From CAZYMF01 sp964648215 (GTDB lineage: Bacteria; Desulfobacterota; Binatia; HRBIN30; JACQVA1), in contig CAZYMF010000020.1 in NCBI GenBank assembly GCA_964648215.1, forward strand, positions 1 to 41,379: a stretch of DNA of 41,379 nucleotides. Reading direction: 5' to 3'. Below the pieces are notes generated by a model. The model had not been told where the DNA came from. It ran no database searches and worked only from the letters and a program-made list of their open reading frames with translations. Position numbers and translations under genes: made by a program. Below are positions 1 through 9,255 of the stretch, one piece after another. Numbering within the stretch: position 1 is the first letter of the stretch; every line of letters starts with the position of its first letter.

Positions 1-1
1 C

Positions 2-1957
2 ACAGGTCCCGAGTGCGTCGCCGAGGTCCTCGATCCAGGAAACCGACGCTACCGCTACCCGTTCACCAACTGCACCAACTGCGGCCCGCGTTTCACCATC
101 GCCCGCGACGTTCCCTACGATCGCGCGGCGACGACCATGGCGCCGTTCGTCATGTGCCCGCGGTGCCGGCGCGAGTACGACAGCGTGGCGGACCGGCGCT
201 TCCACGCGCAGCCGAACGCTTGCCCGGTGTGCGGGCCGCGCCTGAGGGTGCTGACGGCCACGGGAAGCGAGGTGGCGGCGGATCCGATTGTCACGGCGGC
301 TCGGGCGCTGGTCGCCGGACGAATCGTGGCGATCAAGGGCATCGGGGGCTTCCATCTCGCCTGCGATGCCACCTCGAGTGAGGCCGTCCGCCGGCTGCGG
401 CGGCGCAAGCACCGCGATCACAAGCCGTTCGCGGTCATGGTGCGGGACGTGAGCGAGGCGGAGAATCTGGCGTGCCTCGACGACGGCGAGCGTGCCCTCC
501 TCACGTCGGTGGAGCGGCCGATCGTCCTGGTACCGCGTCGCGCCGGCGCCGCTCTCGCCGCCGAGGTCGCGCCGGACAATCCGCTGGTCGGTCTCCTCTT
601 GCCGTACGCGCCGCTGCATCACCTGCTGCTCGGCGACGCCGGCCGGCCGCTGGTGATGACATCGGGAAATCTCTCCGCGGAGCCGATTGCCTACCGCAAC
701 GAAGAGGCCCTCGCCCGGCTCGGCAACATCGCCGATCTCTTCCTCGTCCACGACCGCGAGATCGAGACACGCTGCGACGACTCGGTAACGCGGCTGATCG
801 GCGGCGCGCCGGTGGTCCTGCGCCGCTCGCGTGGCTATGTGCCGCGACCGGTGGCCACGGCTCACTCCTTCGACCGGCCGGTGCTGGCGTGCGGGGCGCA
901 TCTGAAGAACACCTTCTGCTTCGGTATCGACGGCGCCGCCTACCTCGGCCCGCACATCGGCGATCTGGAGAACCTGGAGACCATGCAGTCTTTCGAGGAA
1001 TCGGTGGTACGGCTGCAGAGGTTTCTGCAAGTGAGCCCCGAGATCATCGCCCACGACCTCCATCCCGGCTATCTGTCGACGCGGTACGCGCTGGCGCGAC
1101 CGGAGCCGCTCAAGTTCGGCATACAGCATCATCACGCTCACGTCGCCGCCGCGATGGCCGAGCACGGTCTCGACGGGCCGGTCCTCGGCGTCGCCTACGA
1201 CGGTACCGGCTACGGGCCCGACGGCACGGCGTGGGGCGGCGAGCTGCTGACGGCCGACTACGAATCGTTCGAGCGCGTGGCCACGTTCCGACCGTTGGCG
1301 CTGCCCGGCGGCGAGGCGGCGATCAGGCAGGTGTGGCGCGTCGCCTTGTCGCTGCTCGACGACGCCTTCGGCGGCGAGGCGCCGCTCGGGGCGATGGCGC
1401 TCTTTGCGGACGTCCCCGAGGCCAGGATACGCGTCCTGCGCCGGATGGTGGCACGGGGCGTGCACTCGCCGCCGGCGCGCGGTGTCGGGCGCTATTTCGA
1501 CGCCATCGGCGCTCTCGTGCTCGCGCGTCCAGAGGCTCACTTCGAGGGGCAGGTGGCGCAGGCGCTCAACTTCGTCGCCGACGGGAACGAAGGCGGCTGC
1601 TACCCGTACGCGATCTCGCGCGCGACGATGCCGTGGACCGTCGACCTGCGCCCGCTCGTTCGCGGGGTCGTTGGCGACCTGATCTGCGGCGCGGCTCCCG
1701 GCGCGATCGCCGGTAAGTTCCACAACACCCTCGCGCGCGCCACCGCGGAGCTGGTGCGCGGGCTGACACGACGGGCGGGTCGCTTGCCGGTCGTGCTCAC
1801 CGGTGGCTGCTTCCAGAACGCGCTGCTGGCCGAGCGCGTCACCGCCGAGCTGGCACCGGAGCTGGAAGTCTACCGGCATCGCGACGTGCCGCCCGGAGAC
1901 GGCGGCATCGCTCTGGGACAGGCGCTGGTGGCGGCCGCGCGAGCGCGCCGCCGTTGA
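2..1957 (+). CDS. hypF: Carbamoyltransferase HypF, 5' truncated by the window edge
   Basis: HypF makes the cyanide ligands of the [NiFe]-hydrogenase active site: it converts carbamoyl phosphate to carbamoyl-adenylate and passes the carbamoyl group to the C-terminal Cys of HypE. The frame is open to the left edge, so the N-terminal acylphosphatase domain is missing. What remains is the zinc-finger region (CTNCGPRFT near visible residue 24, CPRC near 52, CPVCGPR near 78), a YrdC-like domain with KGIGGFHLACDA, and a Kae1-like domain with HHHAHVAAAMAEHG near residue 376, AYDGTGYGPDGTAWGGE and the C-terminal LTGGCFQNALL. The ATG at 137 lies inside the zinc finger and is not the start. Identification is secure. 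It heads the hyp cluster, with hypC 16 bp downstream. Confidence 0.97.
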   Translation, partial: TGPECVAEVLDPGNRRYRYPFTNCTNCGPRFTIARDVPYDRAATTMAPFVMCPRCRREYDSVADRRFHAQPNACPVCGPRLRVLTATGSEVAADPIVTAARALVAGRIVAIKGIGGFHLACDATSSEAVRRLRRRKHRDHKPFAVMVRDVSEAENLACLDDGERALLTSVERPIVLVPRRAGAALAAEVAPDNPLVGLLLPYAPLHHLLLGDAGRPLVMTSGNLSAEPIAYRNEEALARLGNIADLFLVHDREIETRCDDSVTRLIGGAPVVLRRSRGYVPRPVATAHSFDRPVLACGAHLKNTFCFGIDGAAYLGPHIGDLENLETMQSFEESVVRLQRFLQVSPEIIAHDLHPGYLSTRYALARPEPLKFGIQHHHAHVAAAMAEHGLDGPVLGVAYDGTGYGPDGTAWGGELLTADYESFERVATFRPLALPGGEAAIRQVWRVALSLLDDAFGGEAPLGAMALFADVPEARIRVLRRMVARGVHSPPARGVGRYFDAIGALVLARPEAHFEGQVAQALNFVADGNEGGCYPYAISRATMPWTVDLRPLVRGVVGDLICGAAPGAIAGKFHNTLARATAELVRGLTRRAGRLPVVLTGGCFQNALLAERVTAELAPELEVYRHRDVPPGDGGIALGQALVAAARARRR

Positions 1958-1973
1958 GAAGGGAGCGATCGAC

Positions 1974-2279
1974 ATGTGCCTCGGAGTGCCGGGAAAGGTG
2001 ATCGAGATCGACGGCGTGATGGCCACGGTCGACTTCTTCGGCGTGCGCCGCGAGGTCCGGCTCGACATCGTCGACGAGCCGGTTGCCGTCGGCGACTACG
2101 TTCTCAACCACGTCGGCTTCGCGATCCGCCGCATCCCCGAGGAGGAGATCGGCGAGACGCTGGCGCTCTACGAGATGCTGCTCCAGGAAGCGGCGGCGGA
2201 CGATCTGATGGCCGCCGACGTGCGCGGCGAGATCGACGCCGGCGCGGCCTCGCCGAAGCCGGGAGGGCGCGATGAGTGA
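1974..2279 (+). CDS. hypC: Hydrogenase maturation chaperone HypC
   Basis: HypC is a small chaperone that works with HypD to carry the Fe(CN)2CO unit to the hydrogenase large-subunit precursor. The diagnostic N-terminus MCLGVPGKV places the essential Cys at position 2, and GDYVLNHVGFAI is the usual core motif. The ATG at 1974 follows a GGGAG ribosome site. At 101 residues it is somewhat longer than typical HypC; the extra acidic/alanine-rich tail (about residues 75-101) has no recognisable motif. Its end overlaps the hypD start by 8 bp, indicating translational coupling. Confidence 0.96.
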   Translation: MCLGVPGKVIEIDGVMATVDFFGVRREVRLDIVDEPVAVGDYVLNHVGFAIRRIPEEEIGETLALYEMLLQEAAADDLMAADVRGEIDAGAASPKPGGRDE

Positions 2280-3480
2280 GGGCCCGGACGGTGGCGAACG
2301 CGCGGCGGCGCAGCTGCGGCAGCTGAAGTTTCGCGATCCCGCGCGCGCCCAGGCGCTGGCCGCGACGCTGGAGCGGCTGGTGGAGAAGATCGATCACCGT
2401 CCGGTGTCGGTGATGCACGTGTGCGGCAGCCACGAGCAGGCGATCGCCAAGTTCGGCCTGCGGGCGACCTTCCCGCGCGGCCTCGACGTCATCATGGGAC
2501 CGGGCTGTCCGGTTTGCATCACCGACGTGCCTGAAGTCGACGAGGCGGTGGCGCTCGCGCTCGGCGGCGTTACCATCGCCACCTACGGCGACATGCTCAA
2601 GGTCCCCGGCACGGCACGGTCGCTCGCCGATGCCCAGGCCGAAGGGGCCAGGATCGAGATCGTCTACAGTGTCGCGCAGGCGGCAACGCTGGCCCGCGGC
2701 ACGGACGAGGAGGTCGTCTTCTTCGCCACCGGCTTCGAGACCACGGCGGTGGCGACGGCGGCGGTACTGGGCAACGACCCGCCGCCCAACTTCTCGGTCC
2801 TGTCGGCGCACAAGTACATCCCGCCGGTGATGGAGATCGTCGCCGAGATGCCGCAGACCCGCGTCGAGGGTTTCCTCGCCGCCGGGCACGCCGCCACCAT
2901 TACCGGATGGGGCGTGTTCGAGCGTTTCGTCGCCCGGCATCGCATCCCCGTCGTCGTCGCCGGCTTCGAGCCGCTCGACATCCTCGCCGGTCTGGTGCAG
3001 CTCCTCGAGCTGATTCGCAGCGGCCGGCCGGCGGTGGCCAACGCCTTCCCCCGTTGCGTGACACGCGAAGGAAACCGCAAGGCGCAGCAGCAGCTGTGGC
3101 GCGTGTTCCGCACCGTGGGCGGTCGCTGGCGCGGTATCGCCCACGTGCCCAACGGCAACCTACGCTTGCGCGACGAGTGGGCGCAATTCGATGCCCGCCG
3201 GCGCTTCGACATCGACGTCGCCCGCCTGTGGGACTACGCCCCGCCGACGCTGGTGCAGGACTGTATCTGCGGCAACATCATGGCCGGTATCGCCTCGCCC
3301 AACGACTGCTCCTTGTTCGGCAACAAGTGCCGGCCGGAGGCGCCGGTGGGGGCGTGCATGGTGAGCAGCGAGGGGACGTGCAAGATCTGGGCGCAGTACG
3401 GCGGGCATCCCGATCTCCGGGAGATCCGGGTGCCGGAGCCCGACGGGGGCAACGCCGCTTGCTTGCGGTGCAGCACATGA
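2272..3480 (+). CDS. hypD: Hydrogenase maturation iron-sulfur protein HypD
   Basis: HypD is the scaffold on which the Fe(CN)2CO group is assembled, together with HypC. Visible hallmarks are HVCGSHEQAI (near residue 50) and GPGCPVC (near 78), which supply the redox-active and iron-binding cysteines. A C-terminal cysteine-rich segment (near residues 328-370, including QDCICG, NDCSLFGNKC and EGTCKIW) is expected to ligate the [4Fe-4S] cluster. The length of 402 residues is somewhat longer than typical for the family. The start overlaps hypC, and the stop shares an ATGA with hypE. Confidence 0.97.
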   Translation: MSEGPDGGERAAAQLRQLKFRDPARAQALAATLERLVEKIDHRPVSVMHVCGSHEQAIAKFGLRATFPRGLDVIMGPGCPVCITDVPEVDEAVALALGGVTIATYGDMLKVPGTARSLADAQAEGARIEIVYSVAQAATLARGTDEEVVFFATGFETTAVATAAVLGNDPPPNFSVLSAHKYIPPVMEIVAEMPQTRVEGFLAAGHAATITGWGVFERFVARHRIPVVVAGFEPLDILAGLVQLLELIRSGRPAVANAFPRCVTREGNRKAQQQLWRVFRTVGGRWRGIAHVPNGNLRLRDEWAQFDARRRFDIDVARLWDYAPPTLVQDCICGNIMAGIASPNDCSLFGNKCRPEAPVGACMVSSEGTCKIWAQYGGHPDLREIRVPEPDGGNAACLRCST

Positions 3481-4517
3481 ACGACGCTCGCACTCCGCTC
3501 GACGAGCGCATCACGCTCAAGTACGGCGCGGGCGGGCGCGCCATGCGGGCGCTGATCGAGCAGCTCTTTCTCGCCGGCCTCGATGGCAAGCCCGTCGACG
3601 GCATCGGCGCCCGGGCGATGGACGACGGTGCGGCCGTTCGTCTCGGCGACCGCTGGCTGGTGATCACCACCGACTCGCACGTGGTCCAGCCGATCTTCTT
3701 CCCCGGTGGCGACATCGGCCGCCTGGCCGTGGCCGGAACGGTCAACGATCTGTCCATGATGGGGGCCACCGAGGTGCTGGCGCTCACCTGTGGCGTCATC
3801 CTGGAAGAGGGGTTCGAGCGCTCGTCGCTGGAGAAGATCCAGCGCTCGATGGCGCAAACCTGTAGCGAGGCCGGCGCCAGCATCGTCACCGGCGACACCA
3901 AGGTGATGGGCAGGGGCGAGCTCGACGGCATCGTCCTCAACACCACGGGCGTCGCCCTCACGGACCGTGTGGTGCCCGACTGCGGGCTGCGCGCCGGCGA
4001 CCGCCTCCTGGTGACCGGGACGATGGGGGACCACGGCTTCGCGATCCTCGCCACGCGTCACGGGCTCGAGCTCGAAGGCGAGCTGCACTCGGACGTGGCG
4101 CCGCTCAATCGGCTGATTCGGGTGGCGCTGGAGGCGGGGCAGGGAGACGTCGTGGCGATGAAGGACCCGACCCGCGGCGGTCTGGCCAGCGTGCTACACG
4201 AGATGGCGGCGAAGAGCGGGGTAGGGGTGCTGCTCGAGGAGGCTCGGGTGCCGGTGACCGACGAGGTGCGCGCCGCCGCCGAGCTGCTCGGCATCGATCC
4301 GCTGCACGTCGCCAACGAGGGCAAGGCCGTGCTCGGCGTGCGCCCCGAAGCCGCCGAACGGGTGCTGGCGGCGCTGCGGTCGCATCCGCTCGGGCGTGAC
4401 GCCGCCATCATCGGTACCTGTCTCGACGATCGCGTCGGCTCCGTGATCCTCGACACCGGTTTTGGAAGGCGCCTGCTGGTGGAGCCGGAAGGCGAGCCGC
4501 TGCCGCGGATCTGCTGA
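3477..4517 (+). CDS. hypE: Hydrogenase maturation protein HypE (carbamoyl dehydratase)
   Basis: HypE accepts the carbamoyl group from HypF on its C-terminal cysteine and dehydrates it with ATP to a thiocyanate, the source of the cyanide ligands. The 346-residue protein has the PurM/AIR-synthase-type fold signatures: ITLKYGAGGRAM at the N-terminus, MDDGAAV, ITTDSHVVQPIFFPGGD, and GTVNDLSMMGA. It ends with the diagnostic PRIC, whose last residue is the modified Cys. The ATG at 3477 overlaps the hypD stop by four bases (ATGA). The next gene starts 16 bp downstream. Confidence 0.97.
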   Translation: MNDARTPLDERITLKYGAGGRAMRALIEQLFLAGLDGKPVDGIGARAMDDGAAVRLGDRWLVITTDSHVVQPIFFPGGDIGRLAVAGTVNDLSMMGATEVLALTCGVILEEGFERSSLEKIQRSMAQTCSEAGASIVTGDTKVMGRGELDGIVLNTTGVALTDRVVPDCGLRAGDRLLVTGTMGDHGFAILATRHGLELEGELHSDVAPLNRLIRVALEAGQGDVVAMKDPTRGGLASVLHEMAAKSGVGVLLEEARVPVTDEVRAAAELLGIDPLHVANEGKAVLGVRPEAAERVLAALRSHPLGRDAAIIGTCLDDRVGSVILDTGFGRRLLVEPEGEPLPRIC

Positions 4518-4533
4518 GGGGGAGCGAAGCGGC

Positions 4534-5361
4534 ATGAGTCACATTCGCCTGGAACGCGACGGCGCCGTCGGTGTCATCACCATCGACCGCCGTGAACGTT
4601 TCAACTCTCTCGACGCCGAGACGGCGCAAGACCTGCGACGCGCCGGCCTGCAGCACGCCCGTGACGACTCCGTGCGCGCGGTCGTGCTCCGCGGCAGCGA
4701 CGGGATCTTCTGCAGCGGCGCCGACCTCAAGTACATCCGCACCGGCGAGCGGGACGAGGACCTGTCGTATCTGCAGGGGAACGGAGAGCGCGGCAGCTTC
4801 GGCGCGCGCTTCAAGCAGATCCTCGAGTACCTCCACAGCACGATCTCGGAGATCAAGCGCGCGCCGAAGCCGTTCGTCGCCGCGGTCGACGGCGTTGCGG
4901 CTGCTGGCGGCTTCGGCCTGGCGATGGCCTGCGACCTGGTGTACGCCTCCGAGCGCTCGTCGTTCGAGTGGGCGTACTCGAAGACGGGCCTGACCGGCGC
5001 GGAGAGCTCGACGTTCTTCCTGCCGCGGCTGGTCGGCCTGCGGCGGGCGATGGAGCTGATCCTGCTGAACCCTCGCCTCGACGCGCGCGCGGCGCTGCGG
5101 ATGGATCTGATCACGGCGGTATACCCGACGGAGCGTTTCGACGACGAGGTCCTCGGCATCGCGCGCCGCTTGGCGGAAGGTCCGACGAACGCCTTCGGCA
5201 TCGCCAAGGGGCTGCTGCACCGGGCAGCCGGTGTCGATCGGCTCGACTATCACCTCGATCAGGAGCTGGAGGAGCTGACGCGCGTGGCCGACGGGATCGA
5301 GTTCTCCGAGGGCATCGACGCGTTCTTCGGCAAGCGGGCGGCGCGCTTTCGCGGCGAGTGA
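4534..5361 (+). CDS. Enoyl-CoA hydratase/isomerase (crotonase) family protein inside the hyp operon
   Basis: This 275-residue crotonase-fold protein has the oxyanion-hole segments CSGADLKYI (near residue 64) and VDGVAAAGGFGLAMACD (near 118). By my manual alignment with rat mitochondrial enoyl-CoA hydratase, both catalytic glutamates are replaced: the residue in the GGGCELAM position is Gly (GGFGLAM) and the QPE position is Tyr (EWAYSKTGL). It is therefore probably not a simple hydratase. Members of the fold with other acids act as isomerases, dehydratases or hydrolases. It sits between hypE and hypA with 16-bp and 6-bp gaps and a GGGGGAG ribosome site, so it is co-transcribed with hydrogenase maturation genes. 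No role in hydrogenase maturation is known to me; substrate unknown. Confidence 0.9.
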   Translation: MSHIRLERDGAVGVITIDRRERFNSLDAETAQDLRRAGLQHARDDSVRAVVLRGSDGIFCSGADLKYIRTGERDEDLSYLQGNGERGSFGARFKQILEYLHSTISEIKRAPKPFVAAVDGVAAAGGFGLAMACDLVYASERSSFEWAYSKTGLTGAESSTFFLPRLVGLRRAMELILLNPRLDARAALRMDLITAVYPTERFDDEVLGIARRLAEGPTNAFGIAKGLLHRAAGVDRLDYHLDQELEELTRVADGIEFSEGIDAFFGKRAARFRGE

Positions 5362-5367
5362 AAGGCC

Positions 5368-5709
5368 ATGCACGAGTACTCGATCGTCAGCGCTCTGATC
5401 GACCGCGTCGAGGCGGAAGCGCGGGCGCACGGCGCCACCGCGGTGCAACGCATCCGCGTGCGCATCGGCGAGCTGGCGGGGATCGAGCCGGAGCTGTTCG
5501 TGTCGGCGTACGACCTGGTGAGCGAGCGCAGCTTGTGCCACGGCGCGGCGCTGGAGGTCCACGCCGAGGAGGCGCAGTGGCTCTGTCCGCGTTGTCGCCA
5601 CGAGATCGTCCCCGGGGAGATCCTGCGCTGTCCGCGTTGCCAGGTGCCGGCGGAGCTGGTCGCCGGCGGCGACATCATGCTCGAGCAGATCGAGATGGAG
5701 GTGCCCTGA
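5368..5709 (+). CDS. hypA: Hydrogenase/urease nickel chaperone HypA
   Basis: HypA delivers nickel to the hydrogenase large subunit together with HypB. The N-terminal MHEYSI carries the nickel-binding His at position 2. A zinc site is formed by two Cys-X2-Cys pairs, CPRC (near residue 72) and CPRC (near 88). The length of 113 residues is typical. The ATG at 5368 follows AAAGG and lies 6 bp after the crotonase-family gene. The stop TGA shares one base with the hypB ATG. Confidence 0.96.
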   Translation: MHEYSIVSALIDRVEAEARAHGATAVQRIRVRIGELAGIEPELFVSAYDLVSERSLCHGAALEVHAEEAQWLCPRCRHEIVPGEILRCPRCQVPAELVAGGDIMLEQIEMEVP

Positions 5710-6394
5710 TGTGCGAGACGTGCGGCTGCGGTGATCCCGCCATCGTCCCGGTGGGAATCCACGAGAAGATCCTGGCCGGCAACGATCGCACGGCGCAGCA
5801 CAATCGCGAGCACTTCGCCGAGCACGGCGTGCTCGCGGTCAACCTGATGGGCTCGCCGGGGGCGGGTAAGACGGCGGTGCTCGAAGCGACGGCGACGGCT
5901 TTCGGCGCCGGCGCGCGCCTGGCGGCGATCAGCGGCGACCTGGCCACGCACAACGATGCCGAGCGGCTGCGCGCGGCCGGGATCCCGTCGGTGCCGATCA
6001 CCACCGGCTCGGCGTGCCATCTCGACGCCGAGCTGGTCCACCGTGCCCTGCACGAGATCGAGTGGCGTTCGCTCGACTACCTGTTCGTCGAGAACGTCGG
6101 CAATCTGGTCTGCCCGGCCGTCTACGATCTCGGTCAGGCAGTGAACGTGGTGGCGCTGTCGGTGACCGAAGGCGAGGACAAGCCGCTCAAGTACCCGGTG
6201 ATGTTCCGCAAGGCGGACCTGGTGCTGCTGACCAAGGTGGATCTGCTACCGCACCTCGACATCCGCGTCGAGGCCATCGCCGACGCGCTGGCGCGCGTGA
6301 TGCCGCAGCCGCGTCTGTTCGAAGTGTCGGCGCGGAGCGGGCAGGGCCTGGATCGCTGGGCCGGCTGGCTTGCCGAGCAGCGCACGAGGATGAC
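5709..6394 (+). CDS. hypB: Hydrogenase nickel-incorporation GTPase HypB, 3' end lost in the gap
   Basis: HypB is the GTPase that drives nickel loading of the hydrogenase precursor. It starts with MCETCGCG, the N-terminal high-affinity nickel motif. It has the P-loop GSPGAGKT (near residue 47), ENVGNLVCP with the metal-binding Cys, and the guanine-specificity motif TKVD (near 176). The last visible residues, SGQGLDRWAGWLAEQ, are the usual HypB C-terminus, so only a few codons should be missing into the N run. There is no histidine-rich stretch, so nickel storage is unlikely. Confidence 0.95.
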
Positions 6395-6494
6395 NNNNNN
6401 NNNNNNNNNNNNNNNNNNNNNNNNNNNNNNNNNNNNNNNNNNNNNNNNNNNNNNNNNNNNNNNNNNNNNNNNNNNNNNNNNNNNNNNNNNNNNN
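6395..6494. other. Scaffold gap (100 N)
   Basis: Exactly 100 N, the usual placeholder for a gap of unknown size. It swallows the end of hypB (+) and the end of a nonaheme cytochrome gene (-). These genes converge here and both are nearly complete, so the real gap may be only a few hundred bases. Linkage of the hyp operon to the cytochrome region rests on scaffolding. Confidence 0.95.
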
Positions 6495-7750
6495 GTCGAC
6501 TTCGCCGAAGCCTCCGTCTTTTGGGCCGTCTTGATCGCGGCATCGGCCGCTTTGACTACGATCTCGGGGTTACCGAGGTGGGTCTGGGTGCGCACCTTGA
6601 TCAGCTCCGGACGCACCTCCTCGCGCACCGTGTACTGCTCGTCGCTGACCTCCATGCCCATCTCGCTCGCCTTGGTGAGCATGGTTTCCGTGCCGTTGAT
6701 CACCGTCTTGAGCCGGTCGATTGCCTGGCGCATCTCGACGGCGCCCTTGTAGCCGGCGCTGCCGGGCTGGTGGCAGCGCCGGCACACGCTGCCCTCCGCG
6801 CCGCCGAGCATGGCATCGCTGGCGGCGTGGATCTCGTGGTTGCTGTGACAGGTGACGCACTGGGGCAGACCGAGCTTGTCGAAGGCGGCCTTGTGCGGGC
6901 TCTTGAGGAAGAAGGTGGCGTTGTTGACGTGGCACTGGCCGCACACCTCGGCGATGGAGTTCACGCCCGGCGGATAGGCGCCGTGGTTGCCGTGACAGTC
7001 GTTGCACGCGGGCGCGGAGAAGTCGCGCTTCACGAGGAGCTCCTCGGCGTGCACGCTCTTCTTCCACTTCTCCTCCTGATCGGTGGGAATCTTGTACTCC
7101 GCCATGTACTCCGGGTTGGAGTGACAGTGGCCGCAGGTGTCGGGAACGTTGGCCGGGAAGACCTTCGAATCGGCCCGGTCGGGAGGCTGAATGCCGTGCA
7201 CGCCGTGGCAGCTGACGCACGTCGCTACCTTCTGATCTCCCTTGCGCAGGCGCTGGCCGTGCACGCTGGTCCAGTACTGCGAGAGCTGATCGGTGGGCAG
7301 CTTCGGATCGAAGCGGCGCATGTAGGTCTCGTTGGCGTGACAGCGACCGCAGAACTCCGGGATCTGCTCGTGCTTGGGCGCGCCGCGGAACCCATTCGAC
7401 GGATCCATGGCGGTCTGGTCCATCACCGTCGGATCGCCGCCGTGACAGTCGGCGCAGGAGAGGCCCTTCTCGGCGTGGATGTCGTGCTCCATGCCCTTCA
7501 CCGGCGCGCCGAGCTCGTCGGGCAGCAGCTTGTGGCACTCGATGCAGCTGTTGGGCACCGGCGTCGCCGCCGCCGCGGGGGCGGGCTGCGCCGCCGGTAC
7601 GACGGTCGGTGCGGGCTGCGCCTGGGCGCCGGCGACGCGCGGCCCGAGCGCTGCGATCATCGCGCAGCCGAGGGCGACGGCAAGGCAGCGTGCCGAGATC
7701 GCGGCGCCGCGGCGCGCGGATGGTAGGTCAGTACGGTTTGAGGTACGCAA
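6495..7750 (-). CDS. Nonaheme c-type cytochrome of a Rieske/cytochrome b complex, C-terminus lost in the gap
   Basis: This is a periplasmic multiheme cytochrome with nine CxxCH motifs in the visible 418 residues (CIECH, CADCH, CGRCH, CVSCH, CGHCH, CNDCH, CGQCH, CVTCH, CRRCH), preceded by a signal peptide and an Ala/Pro-rich linker. It is clearly a paralogue of the gene at 11517-12731, matching in heme spacing and phrases such as HGQRL and CGHCHSN. That paralogue ends in a transmembrane anchor, so about 50 residues including an anchor are probably in the gap. The likely start is TTG at 7750, overlapping the cytochrome b gene by 23 bp. The only in-frame ATG nearby would cut the signal peptide. 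It probably replaces cytochrome c1 as electron acceptor of the complex. Confidence 0.9.
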
Positions 7751-8831
7751 GCGACACCATGGTCAGGATGAAGGCGACGATGAGAATGCCGATCAGGGTG
7801 AAGAACGGGCTCCTCCGCTCGTGCGCCGCGCTGCGGTCGAGGAAGGGGACGAGAAAGAGGAAGAGGCCGCCCAGGCCGAAGCCGCAGATTCCGACGACGT
7901 CGCCGTCGATGCCGAGGATCTTGCCGGGCAGATATTTCAAGCTCTGCGACATGAAGGTGAAGTACCACTCCGGGTGGATGCCGGCCGGCGCCGAGGAGAA
8001 CGGGTCCGCCTTCGCCCCGAGCTCCCAGGGCAGGAAAGTGCAAAGTACGATCAGGACGCCGAGCACGCCGAGCCAGAGAATGGCGTCGCGCATCAGGAAG
8101 CCGGGGAAAAATGGCATTCCCTCGACCTTCTTGCCCTTCGACGAGAGCGACTCGCTCATGCCCTGGCGCTGGATCAGAAGCAGATGCAGCACCAGGACGG
8201 CGGTGAATGCGGCGGGCAGCATGGCGACGTGGATGCCGAAGAAACGCGTCAAGGTGGCACCGCTGACGGACTCGCCGCCGCGCAGGAGGTTGCTGATGGC
8301 CGGGCCGACGACGGGGACGAGACCGGCGATGTCGGTGCCCACCTTGGTGGCGAAGAACGCCAGTGTGTTCCACGGCAGCAGGTAGCCGGAGAAGCCGAAG
8401 GTCATCGTCAGCAGCAGCAGCACCATGCCGGTCATCCAGGTCAACTCGCGCGGCGGGCGGTAGGCCTTCAGGAAGTAGACGCTGAACATGTGGACGAAGA
8501 CGGTGAACACCATCAGGTTCGCCGACCACGAGTGCAACGAGCGGATCAGCCAGCCGAAGGGTACCTGCGTGACGATGAACTGCACGCTCTCGTAGGAGCT
8601 GTCGGCGCCGGGCTTGTAGTAGAAAAGCAGCAACAGACCGGTTGCCACCTGGATGCCGAAGAGAAAGAGCGAGACACCGCCGAAGTAGTACCAGATGGTG
8701 GTGCCGCGGCCTTCGAGGGGAACGGTCTTGTGGCGCAGAAACTCGATCGCCGCGCTGATACCCAGGCGCTCGTCGAACCAGCCGGCGATTCCGGATCGAG
8801 AAGAGCTAGGCGCGTCGGGAGACGATGACAT
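7728..8831 (-). CDS. Cytochrome b (b6/subunit IV-type fusion) of bc-type quinol oxidase 1
   Basis: This is the quinol-oxidising membrane subunit. About eight transmembrane helices span 367 residues. Two pairs of heme-ligating histidines are visible: helix B has HSWSANLM...H with 13 residues between them, and helix D has GIHVAMLP...H with 14 between them, the spacing of cytochrome b6. The Qo-site motif PEWY is intact (GIHPEWYF). The ATG at 8831 is preferred over the GTG at 8837 because AGAGGTGG lies just upstream. It overlaps the Rieske gene by 26 bp and is followed by the nonaheme cytochrome, giving the order Rieske, b, multiheme c. Confidence 0.95.
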   Translation of the reverse strand: MSSSPDAPSSSRSGIAGWFDERLGISAAIEFLRHKTVPLEGRGTTIWYYFGGVSLFLFGIQVATGLLLLFYYKPGADSSYESVQFIVTQVPFGWLIRSLHSWSANLMVFTVFVHMFSVYFLKAYRPPRELTWMTGMVLLLLTMTFGFSGYLLPWNTLAFFATKVGTDIAGLVPVVGPAISNLLRGGESVSGATLTRFFGIHVAMLPAAFTAVLVLHLLLIQRQGMSESLSSKGKKVEGMPFFPGFLMRDAILWLGVLGVLIVLCTFLPWELGAKADPFSSAPAGIHPEWYFTFMSQSLKYLPGKILGIDGDVVGICGFGLGGLFLFLVPFLDRSAAHERRSPFFTLIGILIVAFILTMVSLAYLKPY

Positions 8832-9255
8832 CCCCACCTCTCTCGTTGACGTCGAAAGATTCGAGCGGCGACGGCGGTGGCCCGCCGACGTTCTTCCCGA
8901 ACAGGTTGTAACGGCCGTTGTGACACGGGCACCAGATCAGCTCGAGGTCGCTGCGAAACTGCACCGTGCAGCCGAGGTGGGTGCACACCGCCGTGAAGGC
9001 GCGATACTGTCCGGACGGAAGGCAAATGAGAATCCCCGGTTTCGAGCCGAAACGGAAGATTTTTCCCGAGTTCGGCTTGAGCTCGCCGACCTTCGCTGCC
9101 ACCACGCTGCTGGCGGTGACCTGTTGCACCTCCGGGGTGCTGAGGTAGCGCGTCACCGGGTAGAGCACGGCGCCGAGAAAGGCGAGAACGCCGCCGGAAA
9201 GGAGCACGTCGAGCAGGCGTCGGCGGCTCGGGTTCGTGGCGGTTTCAACATCCAT
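8806..9255 (-). CDS. Rieske iron-sulfur protein of bc-type quinol oxidase 1
   Basis: This 149-residue protein has an N-terminal basic stretch and a single membrane helix (VLLSGGVLAFLGAVLYPVT), then the Rieske domain with both cluster boxes, CTHLGC and CPCHNGRY. The Tyr that hydrogen-bonds a cluster cysteine in high-potential Rieske proteins is kept, while the usual Ser two residues before it is Gly. The ATG at 9255 follows an AGGAG site. It is the first gene of the - strand operon and is preceded by a 15-bp perfect palindrome at 9284-9298. Confidence 0.95.
   Translation of the reverse strand: MDVETATNPSRRRLLDVLLSGGVLAFLGAVLYPVTRYLSTPEVQQVTASSVVAAKVGELKPNSGKIFRFGSKPGILICLPSGQYRAFTAVCTHLGCTVQFRSDLELIWCPCHNGRYNLFGKNVGGPPPSPLESFDVNERGGDVIVSRRA

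Noticed and set aside
137..1957. ATG at 137 as the start of hypF
   Set aside because: The frame continues upstream to the window edge and encodes the first zinc-finger cysteines, so the gene is truncated rather than starting here.
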